Source of the DNA: IMCC26077 sp964418325
Lineage (GTDB): Bacteria > Actinomycetota > Actinomycetes > Nanopelagicales > Nanopelagicaceae
Assembly (NCBI GenBank): GCA_964418325.1
Contig: CAYQLC010000001.1
Location: 1-64,000, forward strand
Direction of reading: 5' to 3'
DNA length: 64,000 bases
Within the stretch, counting starts at the first letter, position 1; every line of letters starts with the position of its first letter. Positions 16,879 through 25,022 of this stretch are shown piece by piece. A program made the translations under genes and the position numbers. Under the pieces are notes generated by a model. It was not told the DNA's origin and did not search any database. It saw only the letters and a list, made by a program, of their open reading frames with translations.

Positions 16879-17735
16879 TATGAGTCGTTACCTGTACCTG
16901 CGATGGCGTTGATAAACCAACGTTGCGCCCAAAGGAAGAAGAGCACCACGGGTAAGGCGCTCAACAAAGCAGCGGCATAGGTGACGTTTGGACCCACCTT
17001 GCCATAGAAGCCGGTACCACCGGCGATAAGCGGCGCTAGCTGCACAGTTGCTACGCGAAGCTCTTCCCTACTGCCAACCATGAGTGGCCAGATGTACATA
17101 TTCCATGCGGTTAAAAAGGTAATTGCGGAGTACGAGGCAATTGGTGGCCGAGCTAATGGAAGCACGATTCGAAATAGCACTCGTGGCCAACTTGCGCCAT
17201 CCATTCGCGCCGCATCAATCAATCCATCCGGGAAATTGACCATGAATTGACGGAATAAAAGAGTTCCAAAGGCAGTAGAGCCCACGATAGGAAGGATCAT
17301 TCCGCCCCAGGTATTCAAAAGCCCCAACTTATAGGTAACTAGATAGAGCGGGATGATAGAGATGTTGGTAGGAAGAAAGACCGGGATTGCGAAAAGCGCC
17401 ACAATAAGCGCGGCATATTTAAATGGCATCTTTGCCAATGCGAAGCCTGCGGTGAACGAAAGTATCAATTGCAGAATCAATATGCCGAAGGTAAAAAATA
17501 ACGTGTTAAAGAAGATGCGTGGAGTCATCACTGAAAGCGCTTCTACATAATTACTCCAATTCAAGGAAGAAGGGAAAAGTCGAGGTGGATAGACCTGGAC
17601 CTCTTCCAAACTCATCAGTGAGCCAGAGATTAGATAGAGCAACGGGAAAATAAATAGTAAAGAGAGAAGAGTGATGAGGCTATAGCGAAGGAAATTAGCC
17701 GACCTTTTTTGAGTGAAAAGCACTGCGCTGGCCAT
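16878..17735 (-). CDS. Carbohydrate ABC transporter permease (MalG type)
   Basis: Inner-membrane permease of 285 residues with six hydrophobic segments and the EAA loop (DAARMDGASWPRVLFRIVLPLARP) that docks to the ATPase. It pairs with the permease at 17738-18673, 2 bp upstream. No ATPase gene is in the operon, so a shared MsmX-type ATPase elsewhere in the genome is expected. Imports the sugar or oligosaccharide degraded by the downstream enzymes. Confidence 0.88.
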   Translation of the reverse strand: MASAVLFTQKRSANFLRYSLITLLSLLFIFPLLYLISGSLMSLEEVQVYPPRLFPSSLNWSNYVEALSVMTPRIFFNTLFFTFGILILQLILSFTAGFALAKMPFKYAALIVALFAIPVFLPTNISIIPLYLVTYKLGLLNTWGGMILPIVGSTAFGTLLFRQFMVNFPDGLIDAARMDGASWPRVLFRIVLPLARPPIASYSAITFLTAWNMYIWPLMVGSREELRVATVQLAPLIAGGTGFYGKVGPNVTYAAALLSALPVVLFFLWAQRWFINAIAGTGNDS

Positions 17736-17737
17736 GT

Positions 17738-18673
17738 TTATTTCCCCCTAGCCCGTCGGTATCTACGGAATTGGATGATCGGAAGTGCTACGGCAAGTAA
17801 GGCAAAGAACTGGACCATGACGAGCGCTGCCGAATAACCCACTTCAAATTGCTCGAAAGCCATTTTATAGGCGTAATAAGCAAGAGATGTCGTTGAATCT
17901 AAAGGACCGCCTTGAACCATCAAAAGTGAAATTTCAAAAGGCGATGAGAGGAAGGCAAGAATCTCGATTGCTATAACCAAGATTGTGGTTGCTGAAACGC
18001 AAGGGAAAATTATTTGCCAAACTCGTTGCCAAGCATTGGCACCATCAAGTGCAGCAGCTTCCAGAATCTCTGGTGAGATCCTCTGCAAACCAGCAAGGTA
18101 AAGAATGATGACCAGTGGCAGCGATAGCCAGATAACGATGATGGTGACTGATGGAAGAGCCCAGGAAACGCTAGCCAGCCACTCAGGGCCGGTGATTCCA
18201 AAAATCTTCAAGATACGATTGATCCATCCAGCTTCTGGATTAAAAATGCTCGACCAAGCGATGCCCGCTACCGCACTGGAAATAGTGAGTGGCAAGAAGA
18301 ACATAGCCCTAAATACGCCGATGCCTTTTACTTTCCAATTTAAAAGGACTGCAATCAAGAATCCGCCAAAGACTGTTGGCAGCACTCCTAGAGCGAGGAA
18401 TTTCAAAGTCCGGCCGAATGCTGGCAGTAAAAGCTCATCGTCAGCTAAGCGCCGATAATTCTCCAAGCCAACCCAATTGATTGGGCCCAGAATGTTCCAC
18501 TCGCAAAAGCTCAGTAGGACACCTGCTACCGATGGCACCAAAATAAAAAGTGTGTACATAAACAAGTTGGGCGAAACAAAAATAGCTAACCAAAACCGAT
18601 CGTTTCGCTTTAATTTCTTTCGTTGGCCGACTTGAGAGTTTCGTGCTCGTTCTGCTGTAGCCACGCTCTGCAT
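17738..18673 (-). CDS. Carbohydrate ABC transporter permease (MalF type)
   Basis: Permease of about 311 residues with a cytoplasmic Lys/Arg-rich N-terminus, six membrane segments and an EAA loop (EAAALDGANAWQRVWQIIFP). An upstream ATG at 18718 would add 15 residues but lies inside one arm of a three-part inverted repeat, so the ATG at 18673 is preferred. The gene follows the solute-binding protein after a gap that contains strong hairpins, the usual way to lower permease expression relative to the binding protein. Confidence 0.85.
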   Translation of the reverse strand: MQSVATAERARNSQVGQRKKLKRNDRFWLAIFVSPNLFMYTLFILVPSVAGVLLSFCEWNILGPINWVGLENYRRLADDELLLPAFGRTLKFLALGVLPTVFGGFLIAVLLNWKVKGIGVFRAMFFLPLTISSAVAGIAWSSIFNPEAGWINRILKIFGITGPEWLASVSWALPSVTIIVIWLSLPLVIILYLAGLQRISPEILEAAALDGANAWQRVWQIIFPCVSATTILVIAIEILAFLSSPFEISLLMVQGGPLDSTTSLAYYAYKMAFEQFEVGYSAALVMVQFFALLAVALPIIQFRRYRRARGK

Positions 18674-18712
18674 TCTATACACCCATTTCACGACACAATA
18701 GCTGAAGTATCT

Positions 18713-18761
18713 CACCAAATAATGATTTGGTGACGTCCAAGGATCTGAACGTCACCAAATC
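18713..18761 (-). promoter_or_regulatory. Three-part alternative hairpin between binding protein and permease genes
   Basis: A perfect 13-bp inverted repeat (GATTTGGTGACGT at 18724-18736 and its complement at 18749-18761) encloses a 12-base loop. A third segment, CACCAAAT at 18713-18720, is complementary to 18725-18732. The middle arm can therefore pair with either neighbour. No T-run follows, so it is not a simple terminator. Likely roles are 3' protection of the binding-protein message and damping of permease expression, or an attenuator. Confidence 0.75.
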
Positions 18762-18777
18762 TATTTACTGCTTACTG

Positions 18778-20133
18778 TTATTGATCAAGTTCCTTCTTGA
18801 TAGCCGCGGTTACTTTTCCTTCGGCTTTCTTAAAGGCTTTCTCGACTGAAACTTTCTTCAGCAGAACTTCCGCAAGCGCGTCGGCAATCACAGTGTCAAG
18901 AACAGTTCCTGCTTGACCTGGAAGCTTCGGAGCGATGAAGGAGTTCTTAATTGCACGTCCAAATGCATCGATATTTGCTGGTGGGGCTGCGAGTTTGCGC
19001 CAGTCACCATTTGCGATACCTGCATCTGTCGGTGGAACAAGTGATCCGCTTGCTTGAAGTGTGTTAATTCCACCGTTCTTGGTTGTGTAGAACCAGTCGA
19101 TGAACTTCCAAGCTGCTGCCTTGTTCTTCGAAGTTGCTGCCATACCTAATCCGTAGCTTCCGCCACCAATGATGTACTTGGAGACTTTGCCCTTAATTGT
19201 TGGCATATCTACGACATCCCAATCCATCTTCTTCTCAGCTAAGCCGGCCTTGTATGTTGGGAGTAGTGCGCGAACGGAAGTTTCCATCGCAACCTGTCCA
19301 CCTTGGAAGGTAGGAGGAGTCTTGCCTGAGGAGATGCTGTACTTCGGAATGCAACCGCTCTGCCACGGGCGGACTAGTTGCTTCCACGCTGCAATCGCTT
19401 CAGGAGCTCCGATCTTCGAAGTGTTGGTGTTGCGATCATAGGTATATGCACCTACTGATCGAAGGAATGGGTTGTACTGAGCCTGCCAAATGGTCTTGCT
19501 TCCACCGCCAGGTCCTCCGGATGAGCCCCATACCTGTGGCTTCTGCTTTGCACCCCACTTTGAGATCGCATCGCAAGTCTTGAGGTATTGGTCATATGTC
19601 CAACCATCCTTAGGAAGAGCAACTCCGGCCTTCTTGAAGAGTGTCTTGTTGTAGAAGACAACAATCGCATCTGCTGCGATTGGAAGACCATGTACTTGCT
19701 TCGGGAAGTTAATTGGAACATAGGAACTTAAGAAGGCTTGGTTGAAGTCTTTGCGCTTCAATGCTCCAGCACCAGTTCCAAAATACTTAGTTAGATCTTC
19801 GGTGAATCCAACATCTGCCAATTGATCGGCATAAGTATCAAGGTTGTTGATCAAGTCTGGTGCGTTACCGCTGAGAGCGGATGCTGCCAAGCTCTTGACA
19901 ATATCGGGGATAGTCGCTGGAAGAGTCTCGACCTTTACTTGGATATCTGGATTCTCTTTATTCCACTGCTCAATAACTGGCTTGAAGTTATTATCAATTC
20001 CAGCAAGCGCTGCAAAACGTAACTCAGTTACAGCATGGGCACTTTGGATGCCGAATGATGCAAGAGAGATCGTCAAAAGACTTGCTATAAAGCCCACGCG
20101 AATTTTTTTGCGTGAAGTGAAGCCTCTCATCAA
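18778..20133 (-). CDS. Extracellular carbohydrate-binding protein of ABC importer
   Basis: A 451-residue family-1 solute-binding protein with a Sec signal peptide: a basic N-terminus, a hydrophobic core IASLLTISLASF and a cleavage site at SAHA. There is no lipobox Cys near the cleavage site, unlike most Gram-positive binding proteins. Typical internal features are GLPIAADAIVVFYNKTLF and GGSYGLGMAA. First gene of the long operon, with an AGAGGA ribosome site and a cluster of GTTACC half-sites upstream. Ligand specificity is not readable; a deoxy-sugar or derived oligosaccharide is inferred. Confidence 0.88.
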   Translation of the reverse strand: MMRGFTSRKKIRVGFIASLLTISLASFGIQSAHAVTELRFAALAGIDNNFKPVIEQWNKENPDIQVKVETLPATIPDIVKSLAASALSGNAPDLINNLDTYADQLADVGFTEDLTKYFGTGAGALKRKDFNQAFLSSYVPINFPKQVHGLPIAADAIVVFYNKTLFKKAGVALPKDGWTYDQYLKTCDAISKWGAKQKPQVWGSSGGPGGGSKTIWQAQYNPFLRSVGAYTYDRNTNTSKIGAPEAIAAWKQLVRPWQSGCIPKYSISSGKTPPTFQGGQVAMETSVRALLPTYKAGLAEKKMDWDVVDMPTIKGKVSKYIIGGGSYGLGMAATSKNKAAAWKFIDWFYTTKNGGINTLQASGSLVPPTDAGIANGDWRKLAAPPANIDAFGRAIKNSFIAPKLPGQAGTVLDTVIADALAEVLLKKVSVEKAFKKAEGKVTAAIKKELDQ

Positions 20134-20242
20134 TTTCCTCTTTTCTTAGGTCTCGTATTCATGAAATGTCATACGTCACGAACCTTGACGACAGGTTAAT
20201 CACAAGAGAAATATCAGGGCAAGGAATTCTCGTAGACCTAAT

Positions 20243-20285
20243 TCGTTACCTTTTCGGCTATCTGAAAAGGTAACAAATCGTTACC
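20243..20285. promoter_or_regulatory. Operator cluster with three GTTACC half-sites
   Basis: GTTACCTTTTC at 20245-20255 and its exact complement at 20264-20274 form an 11-bp inverted repeat with an 8-base spacer. The second arm also pairs with GTTACC at 20280-20285, giving GGTAAC-N5-GTTACC. TCGTTACC occurs twice as a direct repeat (20243 and 20278). It lies 110 bp upstream of the binding-protein gene and just downstream of the mutarotase stop, with no T-run on either strand, so an operator is more likely than a terminator. Confidence 0.6.
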
Positions 20286-20293
20286 TGGGCCTA

Positions 20294-20638
20294 TTAGTCG
20301 AGGCGGAAGACCAACTCTTCGCAAGGGTGCATTCGAAGTGGGTCAGTGGGGGGCCCTTCCGGTGGCCAAATAAAGGCATCTTTCATCTTGTCCCCTATTT
20401 CAGCGGCATATCGTTCGTAAACGTCCTTCCGCGCGAACATGATGCGGCGCGATTCGTCCCAGTCCTCAGATTCTACGTAACCAATTACCAGTCCATCTGG
20501 CATTAGCCAGATTGAATAATTCTTCCAACCGGCATCGCTGAGAGCTTGCCGGTAATAATCTGGAATCGCAGCGTGTGTTTCTCGATAATCATTAATGCGA
20601 TCAGGCTTAACTCGCAGCGTCCAACAGATTCTATCCAC
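20294..20638 (-). CDS. rhaM: L-rhamnose mutarotase-type protein
   Basis: Homologue of L-rhamnose mutarotase (YiiL/RhaM, ~104 residues). The family pattern is visible: RICWTLRVKPDRINDYRETHAAIP, then WKNYSIWLMPDGLVIGYVE, and a C-terminal LRMHPCEELVFRLD. The GTG at 20638 is chosen because GGGAG lies 6 bp upstream and the domain starts there; an upstream in-frame start would add 25 unrelated residues. The family interconverts alpha and beta anomers of L-rhamnose. It lies upstream of the transport and catabolic operon in the same direction and is the best clue to a 6-deoxyhexose substrate. Confidence 0.82.
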   Translation of the reverse strand: MDRICWTLRVKPDRINDYRETHAAIPDYYRQALSDAGWKNYSIWLMPDGLVIGYVESEDWDESRRIMFARKDVYERYAAEIGDKMKDAFIWPPEGPPTDPLRMHPCEELVFRLD

Positions 20639-20739
20639 GCGTGACTCCCATACTCTGCTTACTCTTCTGAATTCACCATACCAAAGATAATGGCCCGCGT
20701 TAAGGCGAGCCATTATCTTTATCTACCTACTGTTCGCTA

Positions 20740-23700
20740 TTACGGAAGCGGTCCCTCTACTCCGTTGTTCCAACGGTCGTACTCCCCAGCGAGCGCTAGA
20801 TAGCTACTGCGGTTCTGAGTTGCCAGAACCGTGTTAACGCGAGTGATGAGGGCATTGACGGTGACCGCTGCAGGGAAGTCAGCGCCGTAATAAGCCTCAT
20901 TCAAAAGCGCTGCCACTGATGCACGGAGCAAAATTTGTGCTGCACCAGTAATGCCAGCTCCTCCCTTGTAGCTAAGTCCAGCCAGCAATGTGTCTTTGAC
21001 GTTATTTCTATCAAGATCCAAGATGCCGCCACTGAGTAAAGAACTAGGCACGCTAAACACATCTTGGATATTCATCGTTGGCGTGTAGCCACTATTCCAA
21101 TCTTCAGGATGGTTTTTCCAGTAACCGGGGCTTCTACCAAACCAATAACTCTTTAGTGTGGCAGTTGCAGTGGCAGTCACTTGATTATTCTCATTATCTT
21201 TTGCAATAGCGGTAGCGGTATTGACAAACGACACTCCTGGGCCAATCACCATATAGATGTTAGTAACGCATTGGATACTTCCACCAGCTGGGATTGACTG
21301 GCCCACTAATGCCAGGCATGTAGGTGAGAGCGCTATCTTGGGATCAGTAAGTGAAGTTACTTGCACCATCTCTAAACCAGGATTTGAGATTGTGAAAGTG
21401 TAATTTACAAAATCACCTGTTGATCGAATAAATATCGGATCTACCGTCTTTGTTAGAGAAAGTTGTGGTAGAACATCAGTGAAAGTTACTCGGAACGAAT
21501 CAGAATCACTCGCACGATTTCCTTCATTATCTGCCCCTGCCACTGTCACTGTGTTGTCAAATGGATTAAGCGTCCAGTCGCCAAGGAATGTGGTGTAAAC
21601 GCAGGAGTAAGTGCCTAGGCCAATAATGGTCTGGGGTGCTAGACAGGTACCTTTGCCATTGAGATCTCCGAATTTGTCATCCAGAATCGATGATAAGTAG
21701 AAAGGCTCCAAGGAATCATTCCTCACCACAAATGTAAAGGTGACATTCCCACCAGATTCCGGCATAACACTTGGTGATGCTGTCTTCGTCACTGTCACTG
21801 AAGGAAGTACATCAACAAATGTCACCGTTGCGTCATCGCTGCCCGAGCCTGGATTACCCTCTGGGTCGCGACCAGTGGCAGTCAACAGATTGACATGTGT
21901 AACGAGGTCGTCTGAAGCTAGCGTTTTGATTAGTGTGCAGTTATAAGTCGCTCCAGCCGCAATTGTCTGAGGTACAGCGCATGTCCCTGAACCATTTAAA
22001 TTCCCATACATGTCATCCACAAGCGAAGTGAGTGTAAAGGCCTCTGGTGCTTTGTTTTTGATTGAGAATGTAAATGTGACTAGTCCACCTGTCTCAGCAA
22101 CTGAAGTCGGTGAAGCCGACTTTGTCACTTCAATATTTGGCAAGAAGTCAACCGTTACATCAGCCGAATCACTATCAGTGACTTGAGTCGCTCCATAGAG
22201 CCCTACCACTGATGCCACATTTGTAAGATTGGCGGTTATCACAGGAGATGAGCAGGTGTAAATCTGTTGTGCACCGGCAGCTAATCCTCCGATTGTTTTA
22301 TCGCAATCACTAGAGAGCGGATCTGAAACAACTACGCCTGTCAGAGGAACATTTCCTGTATTACTTACCGTTATAGAGAAAATTGCCTGCTGCCCTTCAA
22401 TAACTGTTTGGGTTTCCGGACTCTTTTGGATGCTTACTCTCGGGTCAGCGCCAAAATAGCTGCTAACGTCAATAGCGCTAACTTGAATGGAATTCCAGGT
22501 GCCATAGGCAGTACCGGTATTCGCATAGTTTCCCGCAACTGCACTTCCAGTTCCTGAGCAAGTCATCGATTCAGTAATAGCAAGAGTAGTTTTCGGGCAA
22601 ACAACTGTGACTCCTTGGTTGTCTACGACATAAACATTTGAGAGCGCACGATCACCTGTATTGGTAACTTGATAGCTCCAAGTTATAGCTGTTCCCACAA
22701 GTAGCGTCGCACCGTCCGTACCGTTGGTTGTTTTAGCGACGGTGATTGCTGGATTCGGGGCATCAATAGAGATGCTCGCAGTGTCGCTAGCAGAAACCTG
22801 CGTACCGGCATTCGATTGGTCAAATCCCGAAACCGTGGCGGTATTCACAACGGTGACATCTTGAGTAGCTGCGAATGAGGTGATGTAAGAGCCACTTGCT
22901 GAGGCTCCAATGGCTAGATCGTCTACCTGGCCATCAGTATCAATATCGGTTAAGCCCGAGGCTAAAGCCACCTCAAAGCCAGGGTAATCCCCATTGTCAT
23001 CAGCGATAGTCGATATGTTGAAAAGCGGCGCACCAATCGCGCCACCTTGATCACTGTTATTCGTGACAACATAGCAATACTTCACCGATTCATCACTCTC
23101 GACAGCGATGTTCTCTTGTCCTGGGCATGAACCTGTAGATGTGGTAACTGTTTTTGATAGCGCAATCGAAGGCACAACGAGCGCCTCTACATTCTTAAGC
23201 GAGACCGTTTCATTGCCGCCATTAATAGGTGTTGATGAACCACCTGGTGCCAGCGCTAATGTTGCCAAAGCGCCCTCAAGAAATTTCACCTGAAGATTAC
23301 CTGTGGGTCGAGCTCCAGTTTGGCAGTGAATCTTCACATTAAATCGGAAAACAACGACTTCACCTGCCTCAACCCCAGTTAAGCGAAAAGTCTTGAGTAG
23401 GAGAGCTCCCTTAGTAAACATCGCCCCCACTTCTGTCGAATTGATTGTCGAAGTGGTGCTATTACCGTTCTCGACATTTGCAGGATCGCTGATGTTTATT
23501 CCTACGCTTACTGGGTCACCTAACGCAACACCTGATTGACCTGTAGTGTCCATCGTTATCGAAAAATTCATATCCAGCGTCATAAGTCCTAAACTACGGA
23601 GCGCCTCAGTGTCTGGAGCTGCAACACGCATTAGGTAACTCACTACCTCGTTACAACGGAAGTCTTCACCTTCCAATGTTTCACGGATATCGATATTTCG

Positions 23701-23880
23701 TCGCCCAGAGTTCCACTGCCCACCCCCGATTGAATGGTCGTAGGTATCAGGATCGGCTGCAGCAAAAGCGAGCGAGATTCCACTCCCTTGAGCGCTAGCG
23801 CCACTTATCAAGGCGGTACTTGACAGTAGCAAAGAGATAACCACCAACAAACGAATTAATTGATTGAATCTATTTTTCAT
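20740..23880 (-). CDS. Large secreted DUF11-type repeat protein
   Basis: A 1046-residue exported protein. Residues 1-31 are a signal peptide ending SGASAQG. About residues 32-230 form a unique domain, followed to ~910 by five or six beta-sandwich repeats of roughly 105-120 residues. These start with motifs such as PAITVAKT, PRVSIQKS, PNIEVTKSASP, PSVTVTKTASP and PQLSLTKTVDP and are rich in Thr, Asn and Cys pairs, as in DUF11/DUF7507 surface proteins. The last ~136 residues begin SYWFGRSPGYWKNHPEDW, a recurrent C-terminal module of secreted bacterial proteins. No LPXTG or membrane anchor is seen. GAGGAGGG precedes the ATG. Probably a surface or matrix structural protein. Confidence 0.8.
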   Translation of the reverse strand: MKNRFNQLIRLLVVISLLLSSTALISGASAQGSGISLAFAAADPDTYDHSIGGGQWNSGRRNIDIRETLEGEDFRCNEVVSYLMRVAAPDTEALRSLGLMTLDMNFSITMDTTGQSGVALGDPVSVGINISDPANVENGNSTTSTINSTEVGAMFTKGALLLKTFRLTGVEAGEVVVFRFNVKIHCQTGARPTGNLQVKFLEGALATLALAPGGSSTPINGGNETVSLKNVEALVVPSIALSKTVTTSTGSCPGQENIAVESDESVKYCYVVTNNSDQGGAIGAPLFNISTIADDNGDYPGFEVALASGLTDIDTDGQVDDLAIGASASGSYITSFAATQDVTVVNTATVSGFDQSNAGTQVSASDTASISIDAPNPAITVAKTTNGTDGATLLVGTAITWSYQVTNTGDRALSNVYVVDNQGVTVVCPKTTLAITESMTCSGTGSAVAGNYANTGTAYGTWNSIQVSAIDVSSYFGADPRVSIQKSPETQTVIEGQQAIFSITVSNTGNVPLTGVVVSDPLSSDCDKTIGGLAAGAQQIYTCSSPVITANLTNVASVVGLYGATQVTDSDSADVTVDFLPNIEVTKSASPTSVAETGGLVTFTFSIKNKAPEAFTLTSLVDDMYGNLNGSGTCAVPQTIAAGATYNCTLIKTLASDDLVTHVNLLTATGRDPEGNPGSGSDDATVTFVDVLPSVTVTKTASPSVMPESGGNVTFTFVVRNDSLEPFYLSSILDDKFGDLNGKGTCLAPQTIIGLGTYSCVYTTFLGDWTLNPFDNTVTVAGADNEGNRASDSDSFRVTFTDVLPQLSLTKTVDPIFIRSTGDFVNYTFTISNPGLEMVQVTSLTDPKIALSPTCLALVGQSIPAGGSIQCVTNIYMVIGPGVSFVNTATAIAKDNENNQVTATATATLKSYWFGRSPGYWKNHPEDWNSGYTPTMNIQDVFSVPSSLLSGGILDLDRNNVKDTLLAGLSYKGGAGITGAAQILLRASVAALLNEAYYGADFPAAVTVNALITRVNTVLATQNRSSYLALAGEYDRWNNGVEGPLP

Positions 23881-24050
23881 TAAATAACCCTCCTCAGGTT
23901 GTGCTTAAGTATTCACATTCAATCTCTGCGTTTACCGCGTTGATTACTCCCAGTTGACTCTCATCACTGTTGGTGGAAAGAAATTCTCGAGAGTTACCCA
24001 CGAGGCGGACTTGAACAGTCCGTGACCTTCATTTCTTAGTTTCATTTCCT

Positions 24051-25019
24051 ATGAAAACCTTAAAAATATTGTTCGTAGTCATTTCATTACTCGGATTAAA
24101 TCCCTTAACAGCAGAAGCAAAGACAACTGCCTCAGGTGGGCCTTATGAAAATCTTGCTCTTACTGGACAGGTGGTCAATCTCAAATTATCGGGATACCCC
24201 TTAGGCGCAGGTTTCTACATAATTCAATGTAAAGGCGTAAATAGCGATGCTCGACCACAAGTGTGTAACAACACTTCTCAGCTTTGGATTTCCAATAGCT
24301 TGGGTGCTGATTACCTACCTACAGCCGATATTCAATTCAAGCCTACGGCTACCTTTATCTATGGCACACAAACAATAAATTGCGTAAATACTGCATGTGG
24401 CATTTTTATCCGGCTCGATCACAAATCGTCAGCTGATCGAAGTGAGGATCAATTTATACCCATAAAATTCGTTGGTAGTACTCTTCCTAATCCCAACGCC
24501 GATGTAATTCGTGCTTTCGTCAATGGCCGGCAGTTATCAACAATCAACCCGATGAGTGTCCGTAATCAAACTATTTTCAAAATAGATGCGACTTCGCGCT
24601 CAGGATCAACGCTGACGTATAGCACTGTTTCAACAACATGTTCCCTAACAGGAAACCAAGTAACTATTTTGCAAGGATCGGGATACTGCGAGATTGATAT
24701 TTCTTCACCTGGTAATTCTCAATACTCTGCGATTACAAATCACTATCTCTTTAAATTGATGCCTGGTATAGCAAACCTATCAATTCCTACAAGAGTCTCT
24801 CCTGGCACCTCTCTGGTTTTGCCTGTGAATACATCATTTGGAGCGAAGATTTCCTATGAAGTGTCCAACACGAAAAATTGCACACTTTCTCAAAGTCAGA
24901 ATAGTTTCGTCGTCAATTTTACCAAGGTTGGAGCGTGCACACTTAAAGCAACAGCCCCTGGAGTGACCGATACTTATGCACCCTTGAAGCAGAGTATTAG
25001 CTTCAAAATTCGGAGATAG
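24051..25019 (+). CDS. Secreted protein with neocarzinostatin-like and Ig-like domains
   Basis: A 322-residue exported protein with signal peptide MKTLKILFVVISLLGLNPLTAEA. The first mature domain (to ~residue 145) has the neocarzinostatin-family pattern: LTGQVVNLKLSGYPLGAGFYIIQC, then TINCVNTACGIFIRLDH and a DQFIPIKF strand. The remainder resembles bacterial Ig-like modules with paired Cys. No lipobox or sorting motif is seen. It is divergent from the DUF11 protein and followed after 3 bp by a membrane protein, so the two are probably one operon. In other actinobacteria similar folds are carrier or wall-associated proteins; no ligand can be deduced. Confidence 0.65.
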   Translation: MKTLKILFVVISLLGLNPLTAEAKTTASGGPYENLALTGQVVNLKLSGYPLGAGFYIIQCKGVNSDARPQVCNNTSQLWISNSLGADYLPTADIQFKPTATFIYGTQTINCVNTACGIFIRLDHKSSADRSEDQFIPIKFVGSTLPNPNADVIRAFVNGRQLSTINPMSVRNQTIFKIDATSRSGSTLTYSTVSTTCSLTGNQVTILQGSGYCEIDISSPGNSQYSAITNHYLFKLMPGIANLSIPTRVSPGTSLVLPVNTSFGAKISYEVSNTKNCTLSQSQNSFVVNFTKVGACTLKATAPGVTDTYAPLKQSISFKIRR

Positions 25020-25022
25020 TCG

